DNA from: Muscardinus avellanarius
Lineage: Eukaryota > Chordata > Mammalia > Rodentia > Gliridae
Length of the DNA stretch: 64,000 bases
NCBI GenBank assembly: GCA_963383645.1
Contig: OY726560.1
Coordinates: 89,725,093-89,789,092 of the forward strand
Reading direction: 5' to 3'
Part shown: positions 11,035 to 20,237 of the stretch, piece by piece
Numbering within the stretch: the first letter of the stretch is position 1
Layout: each line of letters starts with the position of its first letter
Made by a program: the position numbers and the translations under genes
Notes under the pieces: generated by a model
Database searches by the model: none
What the model saw: the letters and a program-made list of their open reading frames with translations, nothing else
What the model was told of the DNA's origin: nothing

Positions 11035-11345
11035 GACTAGACATGAGTCAGAATTCCATTGTGTATATATCCAATAGTTTTAAAATCCACCTATCTGTTG
11101 AAAGACAACATGGCTGATTCCACAGTGTGGCAATGGTGAACTATGTAGCTATGTTCATGCATTAGTTTGGTATTTTGGTTTTCATTATTTTTGGTAGATA
11201 CCCAGAGGTGGTATTGCTGGATTATATGGTAAGTTCATTTTCCTTCTTCTGAGTATCTTCTATACTGTTCTCCAAAATGGCTGCACAACTTGCAATCCCA
11301 CCAACAATGTATTAGAGCTTCTATTTCTCCACACTTATTCCCACT
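11035..11345 (-). mobile_element. LINE-1 3' ORF2 fragment, minus strand
   Basis: The reverse complement shows the conserved LINE-1 ORF2 C-terminal DNA: the ggtgggattgcaa region, a tatgatccagcaataccac-like block and the acacaatggaattc block. The corresponding sense continuation of LINE-1 lies at 18346-18755 beyond the betaretroviral provirus. Confidence 0.75.
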
Positions 11346-11495
11346 TGCTGAAAACCCAAAAGCCAGAAGGTGAGTAACTTTGACAAGATGATCCACTCAC
11401 AAATAATTTTTTTTAATAGAGGTCACATGGATCTGGAAATCTGCTGAGAGATTAGGTGAGACAGTGGCAGCTTCTAGTACTTCCTGGCCACACAG

Positions 11496-11826
11496 TGTCG
11501 GAGCCTGCTCCGCTGGTCCGAGGTGGGTCAGCAGCTCTAAGATGGCGCCATGGCAAGGTGCCAGATCACGTGCCTCTCTGTTTGCTGGTGATAGCCATAT
11601 GCGCAGTGCGACTGATCATGTGTCAGGTGCGTGATCAGTGCCTGCGTTCATCATGTCCATCAATGGAGTAACCAATGGAAAACTGTATTGTAAGGTCAGG
11701 GGGGAGGGCCTTCGGAGTTGTATATATGCAGGTGGTTGCGTGAATAAAGGGGGACTCTTGTTCCAACTGAAGAGGTGTCTGTGTCGTTCTCTGAGTCCCT
11801 GTGTGTCAGAGTCTTGGGGAACGATA
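11496..11826 (+). mobile_element. 5' LTR of the class II provirus
   Basis: A 331-bp LTR beginning tgtcggagcc and ending ggggaacgata. U3 has an aagatggcgcc motif (11539-11549, YY1-type), an E-box cacgtg (11567-11572) and CpG-rich patches. A TATA box (gttgtatatat) is at 11717-11727 and the polyadenylation signal aataaa is at 11743-11748. The E-box and several CpGs have changed to TpG/CpA in the 3' LTR or the reverse, typical of methylation-driven decay. Confidence 0.93.
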
Positions 11827-11828
11827 AG

Positions 11829-11846
11829 TGGTGCCGAAACCCGGAA
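11829..11846 (+). promoter_or_regulatory. Primer-binding site, tRNA-Phe type
   Basis: TGGTGCCGAAACCCGGAA starts 2 bases after the LTR end. It is complementary to the 3' end of tRNA-Phe (expected TGGTGCCGAAACCCGGGA) with one mismatch. Use of tRNA-Phe is known for rodent IAP elements, whereas MMTV- and MPMV-type viruses use tRNA-Lys. Confidence 0.85.
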
Positions 11847-11862
11847 ACGATAGATTAGTTCG

Positions 11863-11881
11863 GTAAGTTTGCAGGTAAGCG
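11863..11881 (+). promoter_or_regulatory. Candidate splice donors in the leader
   Basis: Two consensus donors, gtaagt at 11863 and gtaagc at 11875, lie between the primer site and gag, where a subgenomic env donor is normally found. Function is inferred from position only. Confidence 0.4.
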
Positions 11882-11953
11882 ACGAAGGGCAGCGCTCATA
11901 AGGTTTGCCAGGCAGGGCGACGAATATTAAGGATCGTGGGAAGCGATGTAGCA

Positions 11954-13628
11954 ATGGGGTCAAAAGTATCTTATTTAAGAGTAAAGGAAGCCTTAAATAA
12001 AATTCTGTGTAAAGGAGGAGTAGAAGTGAAAGCAGCTACTATTGAAAATTTCCTCCGCACTGTAAAGGATACAGCACCATGGTTTTTGGAAGAGGGCTTT
12101 GTTAACATCCCTCAGTGGGAGCATTTAGGGAGGGATTTACAAAGAGCAAATGCTGAGGAGCCCCTGCCCTCTGGTACATTAGCCATTTGGACACTAGTTA
12201 AATCTTGCCTTGCAGATAAAACTGGAAAGTATCGGCAGGTCTTAGCAAGGGGGCAGACATTTTGGAGGAAGTTAAGGAAGAAATGTCTAAAGGTAGCCAA
12301 AAAATTGTTAGGATCAAGAGAGGGGAAAAGAAATGTCTGATAGTGAGACATCTTATGAGGAAATAGAAGGATGGTCTAAGAAAAAGGAGGATGAGGAAGA
12401 AAAAGTCCTGATCGCAGAATGGCGGCGTTTCCGAATCATGCGTCACTGCAAAGAGAAACCTCCCGAGCCTTCGGCTCCTAGTCCTCCTCCAATAATGCCA
12501 CTGCCATATAACCCTGCTAAAGAAAAAATTTATAAGCAACATATGACTAAGCAAGAGAGCAATCCATGGGCTGAAGTTTTGCCCTCTCCGGGGACTTTCC
12601 CAGTCTTTTTAGACCAAAACCAGCAAAGGTATCATGAGCCATTAGATTGGAAGATTGTACAAAGATTAAAAGAAGCTGTATCCACATATGGAGTACAGTC
12701 CTTGTTTACCTTGTCACTGGTAGAATCCTTTGAAAGATACTCCATGACTCCAAATGATTGGATGAATTTGTGCAGGGCTGTACTGTCTGGTGGAGCCTAA
12801 CTTATTTGGAAGTCAGCCTATATAGAATATTGCTCTGATCAAACCCATGTTAATGCTCAGGCAGGGAAACCAGCTTGGAATGTAGATATGCTAATGGGAC
12901 AGGGACCATTTGCAAATAATCAAAATGGGTACCCACAGCAAGTGTATGGGCAGATTAATTAAGCAGCATTAAGGGCATGGAAGATGTTATCAGGGACAGG
13001 TAATTTAAGGGCCAGTCTGTCAAAAGTTACTCAAGGACCCAATGAGCCTTCTGCTGATTTTTTATCCCGGCTTGTGGAAACAGCTTCTCAGATTTTCCCT
13101 GATGTGGACACTGCAATGCCATTGATTAAACAGTTGGCTTATGAGCAAGCAAATAAACCTTGCTGGAATGCCATTTGTCCCTACAAAAACAAAGGGCTCG
13201 AAATCTGGCTTAAGGTATGCCAGGACATAACTGATTCAGTCATACAAGGACAAGCCATAGCCGCTGCCATTATTGCTGGGTTACAGGGCAGGCCCTACAA
13301 TCAAAAACAGAAAGGTACCTCAGGAAATTGTTTCCGATGTGGTCAGCTGGAACATTTTAAGAGAGATTTCACACAGATTAATCCCGGAGCACTCTCTAGA
13401 CAGGCCCAGAGGACTCCCAAATTGTATCCTCGATGTAGAAAAGGCAATCATTGGGCCGGAGAGTGCAGATCTCAATGGGATGTGGATGGAAAGCCTCTTC
13501 CCCCACTGCAATTGGGTGCTAGGCCAAAAAACAGGCAGAGGGGCCCTGTGCCTCAGGGCCCTCAAATGCATGGGGCAATTCAACAGGAGACAGGGAATGT
13601 AGGGCCACATATGAGGCAGGTGCCTTGA
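11954..13628 (+). pseudogene. gag: Betaretroviral gag pseudogene
   Basis: ATG 11954 (context gcaATGGGG) gives MGSKVS, a myristoylation-type matrix start. The matrix frame (W and EEG motifs about 35-50 residues in) ends at 12340 because of a frame change near 12320-12332. The rest lies in one frame to 13628: an acidic then proline-rich linker (12340-12530), capsid with the segments FTLSLVES, LSGG, QGPNEP and MPLIKQLAYE (major homology region area about 13020-13150), then two zinc knuckles (13330-13371 and about 13424-13465). In-frame stops interrupt capsid at 12798-12800 and 12960-12962. Both knuckles have lost one Cys: the last Cys of the first is Phe and the first Cys of the second is Tyr. 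Length (about 558 codons) is normal for the family. It is not functional. Confidence 0.9.
13526..13577 (+). promoter_or_regulatory. gag-pro -1 ribosomal frameshift site with predicted pseudoknot
   Basis: The heptamer A AAA AAC (13526-13532) sits in the correct gag phase (ccA AAA AAC). After an 8-nt spacer comes an 8-bp stem, GGGCCCTG (13541-13548) with CAGGGCCC (13554-13561), and a 5-nt loop. Loop bases TGCC (13549-13552) can pair with GGCA (13574-13577), giving an H-type pseudoknot. The -1 frame is open from 13532 straight into the dUTPase domain. The same heptamer is used at the MMTV gag-pro junction. Confidence 0.8.
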
Positions 13629-14518
13629 TTTCAGCATTCTCTCCCACCATACGGAGGGCAACCCCAGGGAGTGCAGGATTGGACGTCTGTGCCACTGCCC
13701 AACTCGTATTAACCCCTGAAATGGGAGTTCAGAAATTAGACTCAGATTTTAATGGACCTCCCCCCTGCCCCCCCAATACAGTGGGACTGCTTTTGGGAAG
13801 AAGTTCAACCACTCTATCTGGGTTGGTTGTGCATCCTGGAGTGATAGATGAAGATTATAAAGGCAATGTAAAAATATTAGTATCCTCCCCTCGAGGGATA
13901 TCAGTCATTAATGTAGGAGATCGTGTGGCTCAAATTCTTATATTACCCAGTACACATGCCAATTTTCCCAGTAGAAAGGGTCCAAGAGGAAATCAAGGGT
14001 TTGGCTCCTCAGGAGCCCCAGGTGCATGGCTTACCATGGGTATGGGGTCCCGGCCTATGTATAAACTTCAATTCCAAGGAATTTCATTCTGGGGGTTGTT
14101 GGACTCTGGAGCTGATAGGAGTATTATTAAGGCCTCTGATTGGCCTCAAAGCTTGGGCTTACAAAAAACAGATAAATTATTAAAAGGATTGGGGTATGCT
14201 CAAAATCCAGATTGCAGTGCCACTCATCTGGAATGGAAGGATGAAGAAGGGCATTCGGGAACATTCCAGCCTTTTGTCTTGGAACTCCCAGTGTCCCTGT
14301 GGGGGCGGGATGTCTTACAAGAAATGGGTGTTAGGTTAACCACTGATTCGGCGTATAGTGTACAGAGCAATCGACTCATGACTAAGGCCTATTATTCAGG
14401 TAGAGGGGGACTTGGCCGTTATGAGCAAGGCTGTTCCTTCCCTATTCCACTGAAAGGAAGGGCTAATCCCAAGGATCAGAGGGAATTGGGTTTTCCCGTG
14501 GGGCCACTGAGCAATTGA
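13532..14518 (+). CDS. pro: dUTPase-protease (pro) frame, intact open frame
   Basis: About 328 codons are open from the frameshift site to the TGA at 14516-14518, the only large viral frame here without a break. dUTPase hydrolyses dUTP to dUMP and pyrophosphate. Its five motifs are all readable: PGSAGLDV (about 13667), GRSS (about 13797), GVIDEDYKG (about 13837), GDRVAQILI (about 13918) and GNQGFGSSG (about 13990). The aspartic protease follows with the active site LLDSGAD (Asp codon 14102), a GLG segment, and a C-terminal GRDVL block (about 14307). DSGA is a variant of the commoner D-T/S-G-A core and is compatible with activity. It would be expressed only as a Gag-Pro product by frameshifting, and since gag is broken upstream no product is expected now. 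Confidence 0.85.
   Translation, partial: QAEGPCASGPSNAWGNSTGDRECRATYEAGALISAFSPTIRRATPGSAGLDVCATAQLVLTPEMGVQKLDSDFNGPPPCPPNTVGLLLGRSSTTLSGLVVHPGVIDEDYKGNVKILVSSPRGISVINVGDRVAQILILPSTHANFPSRKGPRGNQGFGSSGAPGAWLTMGMGSRPMYKLQFQGISFWGLLDSGADRSIIKASDWPQSLGLQKTDKLLKGLGYAQNPDCSATHLEWKDEEGHSGTFQPFVLELPVSLWGRDVLQEMGVRLTTDSAYSVQSNRLMTKAYYSGRGGLGRYEQGCSFPIPLKGRANPKDQRELGFPVGPLSN
14488..14494 (+). promoter_or_regulatory. Candidate pro-pol -1 frameshift heptamer
   Basis: G GGT TTT lies in the pro phase (ttG GGT TTT) 22 bases before the pro stop and fits X XXY YYZ. The -1 frame opens from here directly into reverse-transcriptase N-terminal sequence (a KWTADAPVWVPQWPLP-type block at 14524-14571). No downstream structure was worked out. 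Confidence 0.6.
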
Positions 14519-16884
14519 AAATCAAGTGGACGGCTGATGCGCCGGTGTGGGTGCCTCAGTGGCCCCTTCCTAAGATTGTAGCCGCCCACCAACTTGTACA
14601 AGAGCAATTAGATGCTGGTCGTTTACAGTCTTCTGTATCACCCTGGAAACTCCTATTTTTGTGATAAAGAAAAAATCTGGGAAATGGAGGCTGCTGCACG
14701 ATTTGAGAGCTGTAAATGACAGCATGGAGGTTATGGGGCCTGTGCAATTGGGACTGCCAGTAATTTCAGCCTTTCTTCGGGACTGGCCTACTATGGTGTT
14801 AGATATTAAGGATTTTTTTTTTTCCATTCTGTTACATCCATTGGATACCCCCTGGTTTGCCTTTACTTTGCTTTCTATTAATCATCAACAAGTGGATCAG
14901 AGATATGAGTGGACGGTGTTACCCCAGGGTATAGCTAATAGTCCCACTCTATGTCAGCTTTATGTTGACAAAGCATTAAAGCCTGTTAGAGATTCTTTTC
15001 CCTCCTCTATATGGATGATATCCTATTGTGTGCAGAACATCAGCAAATATTAGATGAGATGTTTGCACAAACTGTTAGCCATCTAAGAAAATGGAATTTA
15101 GAAATTGCTCCTGAGAAGTTTCAACAGCAGGATGTTGGGGCCAGCAGCATTATCTTGGGGCCAGGCTAAAAGGAACTATAGTACACACTTTGAAGGTTAA
15201 CCTTCGTGTAGATAAATTAAAAACATTAAGTGATTTTCAGAAACTTCTTGGGGATATTAATTGGATACGTCCCGTCCCTATTGCAGACTTAGCAATGCCG
15301 ATTTGAAACCCTTGTTTGATTTGTTGAAGGGGGATTTTAATTTGCTCTCCCCCTGGGAATTAACCCCTGAGGCTCGGAAATGCCTTCAGTTAGTGGAGTT
15401 CAGATTGTCTGAGGCTCAAGTGGACCGAATTGACTATAATAAAGAACTGTTATTGTGTGGCAGCTGTGGACACGGATTGGACAGTGCTTCATACCACTAT
15501 AACAGGGAGATTTGATAATCATTATCCTGCTCATCTTTGGCTTAAATTTATATTGGTGCATCCAGTGGTTTTTTCACGACTTACTAAAAATCTTCCAATT
15601 CCAGGAGCACCCAATATATTCACAGATGGCTCTAAAGGGGGAGTGGGGACCTTGATTGTGGAAGGTCATGAGCCTCAAACTTTTCTTTTCCCATATGTTT
15701 CTGCCCAAGTAGTGGAAATTTTGATTGTTATTCAAGCATTTTGTATTATACAAGTCTCTTCCTTTTAATTTGATTTCTGATAGTAAATATGTAATATTAG
15801 CTGTTAATTCTCTTGAGTGTGTAGATCAGATTAAGGACAGTCCACAATATTATCTTTGTTAGCTACGCTTCAGCAATGCATTTGGGATTGAAAATGTCCA
15901 TTTTATGCCATACATATAAGGGCTCATTCTGGACTTCCTGGTCCCCTAGCCGCCGGGAATTCCGAAGCTGATCGATATACCTGATCAGTATTTATCTTCA
16001 TGGGACAGGATAATTTGTAACAAGCTCGAGATTATCACACTAAATTTCATGTGAATTCTCAGACATTACGATGGAAGTTTAAAATTACTAAAGAACAGGC
16101 CAGAAATATCATTTTGCAATGTAAAAATTGTGTTACTTTATTACCACAGCCCTCGCAAGGAATCAATCCTCGTGAATTGCAACCCCTTCACCTATGGCAA
16201 ATGGATGTTACTCATATCCCTGAATTTGTTTCTCTGAAATATGTGCGTGTTTCTGTGGATACATGTTCTAGTGTTATTTTTGCATCAGCTCATACTGGTG
16301 AGAAAGCTCAGCATGTTATTTCCCACTGTCTGCAAGCTTTCACAGCTTGGGGAAAACCTAAGCAATTTAAAACTGATAATGGCCCTGCTTATACATCTCA
16401 AAGATTTTCCCATTTTTGTACTCAGTTGCAAATCCAGTTATATCATGGGTTGCCATATAACCCTCAAGGACAAGGAATTGTGGAACGAGCCCATTCTACT
16501 CTCAAACGTACCTTGATGAAACAAAAAGGGGGAATAGGAGTACAAAGGAAAGCACCTAAAGATCAACTCAATTTCACTTTATTTATTTTAAGTTTTTTAA
16601 CATTGGATGTGGATGGACATTCTGCGGCAGATTAGCACTGTTCACCTTGCTTGCGAAGGGCAGGCCGAGCCATGTGGAAGGATGTGTTGACAGGGAGATG
16701 GAATGGTCCAGATCCAGTACTAACATGGGCTCGAGGCTCTGTGTATGTTTTTCCGCAGGACAAGGAAACACCTATTTGGGTCCCAGAAAGATTTATTCGC
16801 CATGTTCGAGATCCGGAGGAGGAGCCAAAGCATCAGGTTGTTGATCCTGAAATTATTGGTGATGATGCATTTGGGGAAGGGTGA
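14494..16884 (+). pseudogene. pol: Betaretroviral pol pseudogene (RT, RNase H, integrase)
   Basis: Reverse transcriptase begins in the -1 frame at 14494. A one-base loss near 14646 shifts it, after which motifs [17 protein letters not shown] (first catalytic Asp region, about 14800) and LPQGIANSP (about 14920) are readable. A second shift near 14990-15005 moves the YMDD box (15008-15019, intact) to another frame. An 8-bp direct repeat ggggccag (about 15138 and 15159) marks a small insertion near 15140-15170. RNase H shows FTDGS (about 15617) and SDSKY (about 15775). Integrase (16021-16635) is well kept: H-x3-H (16036-16050), CKNC (about 16120), and catalytic D, D and E at codons 16204, 16375 and 16483, spaced D-35-E. 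A TAG at 16633-16635 then cuts off the C-terminal DNA-binding domain, which continues in frame to the stop at 16882-16884. Confidence 0.92.
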
Positions 16885-17600
16885 GAGAGAATTGTGGGGG
16901 ATTGTTCCGGCATTCCCACTTCCTCTGCCCATCACCACAGGGATAATGGTAGTTGTGCAGATATAACATCTATGTCTATGTTGTTAGCAGGAGCTGTAAG
17001 AAATTGTAGTTATATTCAAAATTTTTCACTTTCTTTTGAGGATAGCATACAGGTAAATTGCTCTAGTTGACAGTCCTTAGTATTTAAGCCAACCCCTGTC
17101 TGTTTGGCTCCACCGTTCTGTTGGATTGTTTTTAGTGGGTCCAAAATTAATGACAGTTTATCTTGTTTTAATGATACCTGTTTTTTGACCCCTGCTGGAA
17201 TGCTAGTGTCGATGGGTTTATGCATCACATCTGTTCAGTATCATAATCTAACTCGTGTAGCTAATTTGTCCCGCAGAATGAGCAATAAGCTTTTAGGAAA
17301 TTGGAATCAGGAATTTGAACGAACCATTGCCGATCATCGTGTATCCATTGTGACCGTGAATGCTTCTCGCGTAGAAATCGCCTCAATTCAACAATGGATG
17401 GATATGATCCATGGAACTGTGGGATTTCTTAAGGATTGGGGGGAGTCACTTTTTGGGTGTTCTTGCTGGTGGTTATGGGTGGTATGATTGTTGGGTACAT
17501 ACGTTGAATTAAGCGGCAAGCAGCAAAACAATAATGTGTCCTTGTCCAAGCCATGGCTGCCTTAGAGGCTGGGACGTCTCCTCAAATATGGCTTAATATG
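16885..17600 (+). pseudogene. env: Shortened env pseudogene (class II)
   Basis: Only about 0.7 kb remains between pol and the 3' LTR, against about 1.8-2 kb for a full env, so most of the surface subunit is missing. Readable parts in one frame (about 16957-17487) include Asn-linked glycosylation sequons (NCS, NFS, NDS, NDT, NLT, NLS, NAS) and a CFNDTC motif. A TGA at 17068-17070 interrupts the frame. A hydrophobic membrane-spanning segment (about 17450-17508) followed by a basic tail is readable in a neighbouring frame, so there is a frameshift just before it. The tail is again interrupted by stops. Confidence 0.65.
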
Positions 17601-17775
17601 CTGGACCGGTAGTCAATGATGGGTAAGATCGAGTGCAGAGATATGTCAACCTAAGACAGGAAAACAACCATGATGTTGTTTATCCCATGATGGGTAAGAA
17701 TATTTGCTGCATTCGACAACCTAAGCCAGGCACGGTCCCTGAGTGCAACCTGAGTGCATTTTGTTTCTTTGATAA
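17600..17775 (+). repeat. Imperfect direct repeat before the 3' LTR
   Basis: A unit with catgatgggtaag ... caacctaag.cagg occurs at about 17614-17664 and again at about 17685-17735, spaced 71 bp. This untranslated duplication lies between env and the polypurine tract. Confidence 0.55.
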
Positions 17776-17790
17776 AACAAAAAGGGGGAC
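17776..17790 (+). promoter_or_regulatory. Polypurine tract
   Basis: A purine-rich run (aacaaaaaggggga) ends 2-3 bases before the TG of the 3' LTR at 17792. This is the plus-strand priming site by position and composition. Confidence 0.8.
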
Positions 17791-17791
17791 A

Positions 17792-18122
17792 TGTTGGAGC
17801 CCGCTCGGCTGGTCCGAGGTGGGTCAGCAGCTCTAAGATGGCACCATGGCAAGGCGCCAGATCACATGCCTCTCTGTTTGCTGGCGATAGCCGCATGCGC
17901 AGTGCGACTGATCATGTGTCAGGTGTGTGATCAGTGCCTGCGTTCATCATGTCCATCAATGGAGTAGCCAATGGGAAACTGTATTGTAAGGTCAGGGGGG
18001 AGGGCCTTCGGAGTTGTATATATGCTGGTGGTTGCGAGAATAAAGGGGGATTCTTGTTCCAGCTGAAGAGGTGTCCGTGTCATTCTCTGAGTCCCTGCAG
18101 GTCGGAGTCTTGGGGAACAATA
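17792..18122 (+). mobile_element. 3' LTR of the class II provirus
   Basis: 331 bp, exactly the length of the 5' LTR, starting tgttggagcc and ending ggggaacaata. TATA is at about 18015 and aataaa at 18039-18044. By eye about 23 substitutions separate the two LTRs, many of them C/T or G/A. The E-box cacgtg of the 5' copy reads cacatg here. Confidence 0.93.
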
Positions 18123-18128
18123 ACACAG

Positions 18129-18345
18129 CTGAAGAAACCCACTAGCACTTTGCTGTGGAGCAGCACACAGTTCCAGGCCTGCCACACAACAGGCTCTGAC
18201 CCCTACCTCACCTGCTCCAGACCTGGCTTCAAGGTGTGGCAGGCTCTGGATGCAGCCTCTCTCCAGGGCAGACTCCAAGCCTGGCCTTGCTGGCTCCAGA
18301 CCCAGTCTCACCCTGGGGCAGGCTCCGGTCTCGGCCTTGATGAGT
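18129..18345. other. GC-rich segment, unassigned
   Basis: It is rich in ggctc/ccag/cagcctctc motifs and has no coding frame of note. With 11346-11489 it forms the pre-insertion sequence of the class II provirus, lying between a minus-strand and a plus-strand LINE-1 piece. Confidence 0.4.
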
Positions 18346-18755
18346 ATGTACACAATGGAATTTTGCCCAGCCATAAGGGAGGACAAAATAATGACATTTA
18401 CAGTGAAATGTCACCAAAAATAAGAAATCAGTTGCTTTATTAATGTGCAAAATATTAGGGAGAAATGGGTAACAGGAGGAATGCTAGATGAAAAAGGAAT
18501 ACTAATGATGAGAAATTAGGGTGACATATCTGAGAGGATAAGAGGGAGGATAAGGGAAACTCTTCAAAGCACATGATATACTTAAACATATCACAATCTA
18601 TTAAGCCAAGCATGGGTAGGAGGGAGGGGGAGAGAAGGGTATAAAGTTTGGGTAGGGGCTGATTGGGTGATGTGTGCATATATATCTCCACAATTTTTTT
18701 ATCCCATTGAGATTTATGGTTACAATGCACCAATAAAATTTAAAAAAAAGAATGA
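18346..18755 (+). mobile_element. LINE-1 3' end (ORF2 tail and 3' UTR)
   Basis: It contains the gtacacaatggaattttgcc block, the aaagcatggg..gaagggtataaagtttgggtag 3' UTR and the terminal gatgtgtgcatatatat ... acaatgcaccaataaaatt motif shared with 24950-25130 and 43730-43800. It ends in an A-rich tail. Confidence 0.85.
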
Positions 18756-18756
18756 A

Positions 18757-18965
18757 GGGAAACAGCTTGTGGTGCACACCTGTAATCCCAGTACTTGAGA
18801 GTTTGAGACAAAAGAATCACAGGTTCAAGGCCAGCCTATGCAACTTAGTGAAACCTGGTTTCAAAATAAAAAATTAGAAGGACCAGGGGTGTAGCTTGGA
18901 GGTATACACCCCTGGATTTCAATCCCCAGTACATAAATAAATAAATAAATAAATAAGAAAAAAGC
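18757..18965 (+). mobile_element. B1-ID composite SINE
   Basis: B1-like left half (cttgtggtgcacacctgtaa), linker ttcaaaataaaaaatt, ID-like right half (ggtgtagcttggaggtatac), ending in an (AAAT)n tail at 18933-18956. Confidence 0.88.
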
Positions 18966-19327
18966 ATTAAATGATATCAATGATGGCATCAGATTGTAAT
19001 ATAAGTACACAGGGTATTATTTTGTAAAATTTTTCTTTCAGTTTTTGTGCCTCACACAGTAATATACATATAAATACAATATAAAGAGTATTTCTCTCTT
19101 GCAGCAAAAACACAAATGTTCAAAATTTAAAAGGTTTGTCAAAATCAAGAAAAACAAAATACCAGTGGTGATCATGAATGCAGTTGTATTTTCTGACTTT
19201 AAAGTACATTTTTTATTTTAAGTATAATGTTGCATTTAGGTTGATATATATCAAAGAAAGTATTTTAATTTTAAGAAAGTTTATAAAAAGGAATGTTTAA
19301 TAAAACATTTGTAGATGTAAAAAAAAG
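18966..19327 (+). other. Possible retroposed 3' UTR fragment
   Basis: AT-rich non-coding sequence ending with aataaa (19299-19304) and, about 15 bp later, a short A run (19319-19326). This is the arrangement of a polyadenylated transcript end. The source gene is not recognised. Confidence 0.3.
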
Positions 19328-19329
19328 AC

Positions 19330-20237
19330 ACCAGTCAGTTTAGCTATCCCAGTTCATCACAGCTACCTGAAATCAACAGCCTCAGAGCCAACTGTCCCAG
19401 AAACAACCCTGCTCAAGAAAAATCTACATGGTTCCTCATGGGTGATATGGCTCCTAATTTTGGGGCCATGTCTGCTAAACTATATTGTAAGTTTTGTTTC
19501 TCACAGACTTAAAACTGTCAAGCTTCAGATGATGCTCCAGCTAATATTCCAGATAAACATCTGTGGGATCCCCTTGTACAGCCATGGATACCCCAAACAT
19601 TAGCTGATCTTACCCCCACAAGTGACTTCCTCATACCCATTACTTCGGCCTGACAGGTGACTAGCAGAGCAGACCAGGGGAGCCTACACAATTGCTCCTT
19701 GCCTTTGAAACCAGAGACCAAGTCACTAAAAAAAAAAAAAAAAAAACAAAAAAAAAAAACAGCCTAGATACATTGGACACACTGAAAGTCAGCACCAGAG
19801 CAAGATCCTGCAAAGGACACAAGACATGAAAGGTAGCCCAGTAAGCAGACCCGCTAAAGATAAGACCCTTAAGATCCTGACTCTGGTCGTTTTCAGCCCC
19901 CTCATACTGTACTTCCAGCTAAATGTTGGATATGTAACAGATGTTTGTATTCAAGCTACCCCTCTCTATCCTCCTTTGTCAGAAAAAAAATTGTTCAAAT
20001 ATCTCCTCCTCTGCTGAACATATTACATATTACACAGCTACCTTATTAGGGACAATAAAGAGGGATGCCCAGAGAAAATGTATCAGACAGTTTGTTGGGA
20101 GTGACTTTACCCCCCTCCTTCTAATTCAGGGCCAACATCATGCAAGAGTAAAAATGCTAATAATATATATGGCTTTATGGGGGAGAAAAAATGGTGACAG
20201 AGAGATGCAGCATATCTAACCAGCTGAAGCAAATTAA
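19330..20237 (+). pseudogene. Gamma-type env N-terminal remnant (outer ERV1)
   Basis: The frame 19826-20017 starts MKGSPV and contains a hydrophobic stretch (about residues 15-30), in line with an Env signal peptide followed by the surface-subunit start. In shifted frames a YQTVCW-type block (about 20085) and a CKSK block (about 20140) look like gamma-type surface-subunit sequence. An A-run (19731-19760) interrupts the upstream part. The piece ends where the LINE-1 begins at about 20238, and an env transmembrane remnant of the same class resumes at 27826. Confidence 0.45.

Larger units (their letters stand above)
11490..18128 (+). mobile_element. Betaretrovirus/IAP-like (class II) provirus, near full length, defective
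   Basis: A complete proviral layout of about 6.6 kb: 5' LTR 11496-11826, primer-binding site, leader, gag, dUTPase-protease frame, pol, shortened env, polypurine tract, 3' LTR 17792-18122. A 6-bp target duplication acacag flanks it (11490-11495, 18123-18128), which is the class II length. The dUTPase fused upstream of protease, two -1 frameshift junctions and the tRNA-Phe-type primer site all fit betaretrovirus/IAP relatives. Every gene except the pro frame is disrupted. About 23 LTR differences over 331 bp (my count by eye, about 7%) imply an insertion many million years old. Confidence 0.93.

Noticed and set aside
13625..14100. Host DUT (cellular dUTPase) retrocopy
   Set aside because: The motif order fits dUTPase, but the frame continues directly into a retroviral protease, lies between gag and pol in -1 phase and belongs to the class II provirus.
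11035..18755. A twin-primed LINE-1 (inverted 11035-11345, plus 18346-18755) into which the class II provirus inserted
   Set aside because: The two parts meet at about the same LINE-1 position (acacaatggaatt), but about 360 bp of unassigned DNA remains between them after removing the provirus, so the model is incomplete.
19731..19760. Poly(A) tail of a retroposon at 19731-19760
   Set aside because: It lies in the middle of env-like sequence with no polyadenylation signal upstream and no flanking duplication seen, so it was left as a simple A-run.
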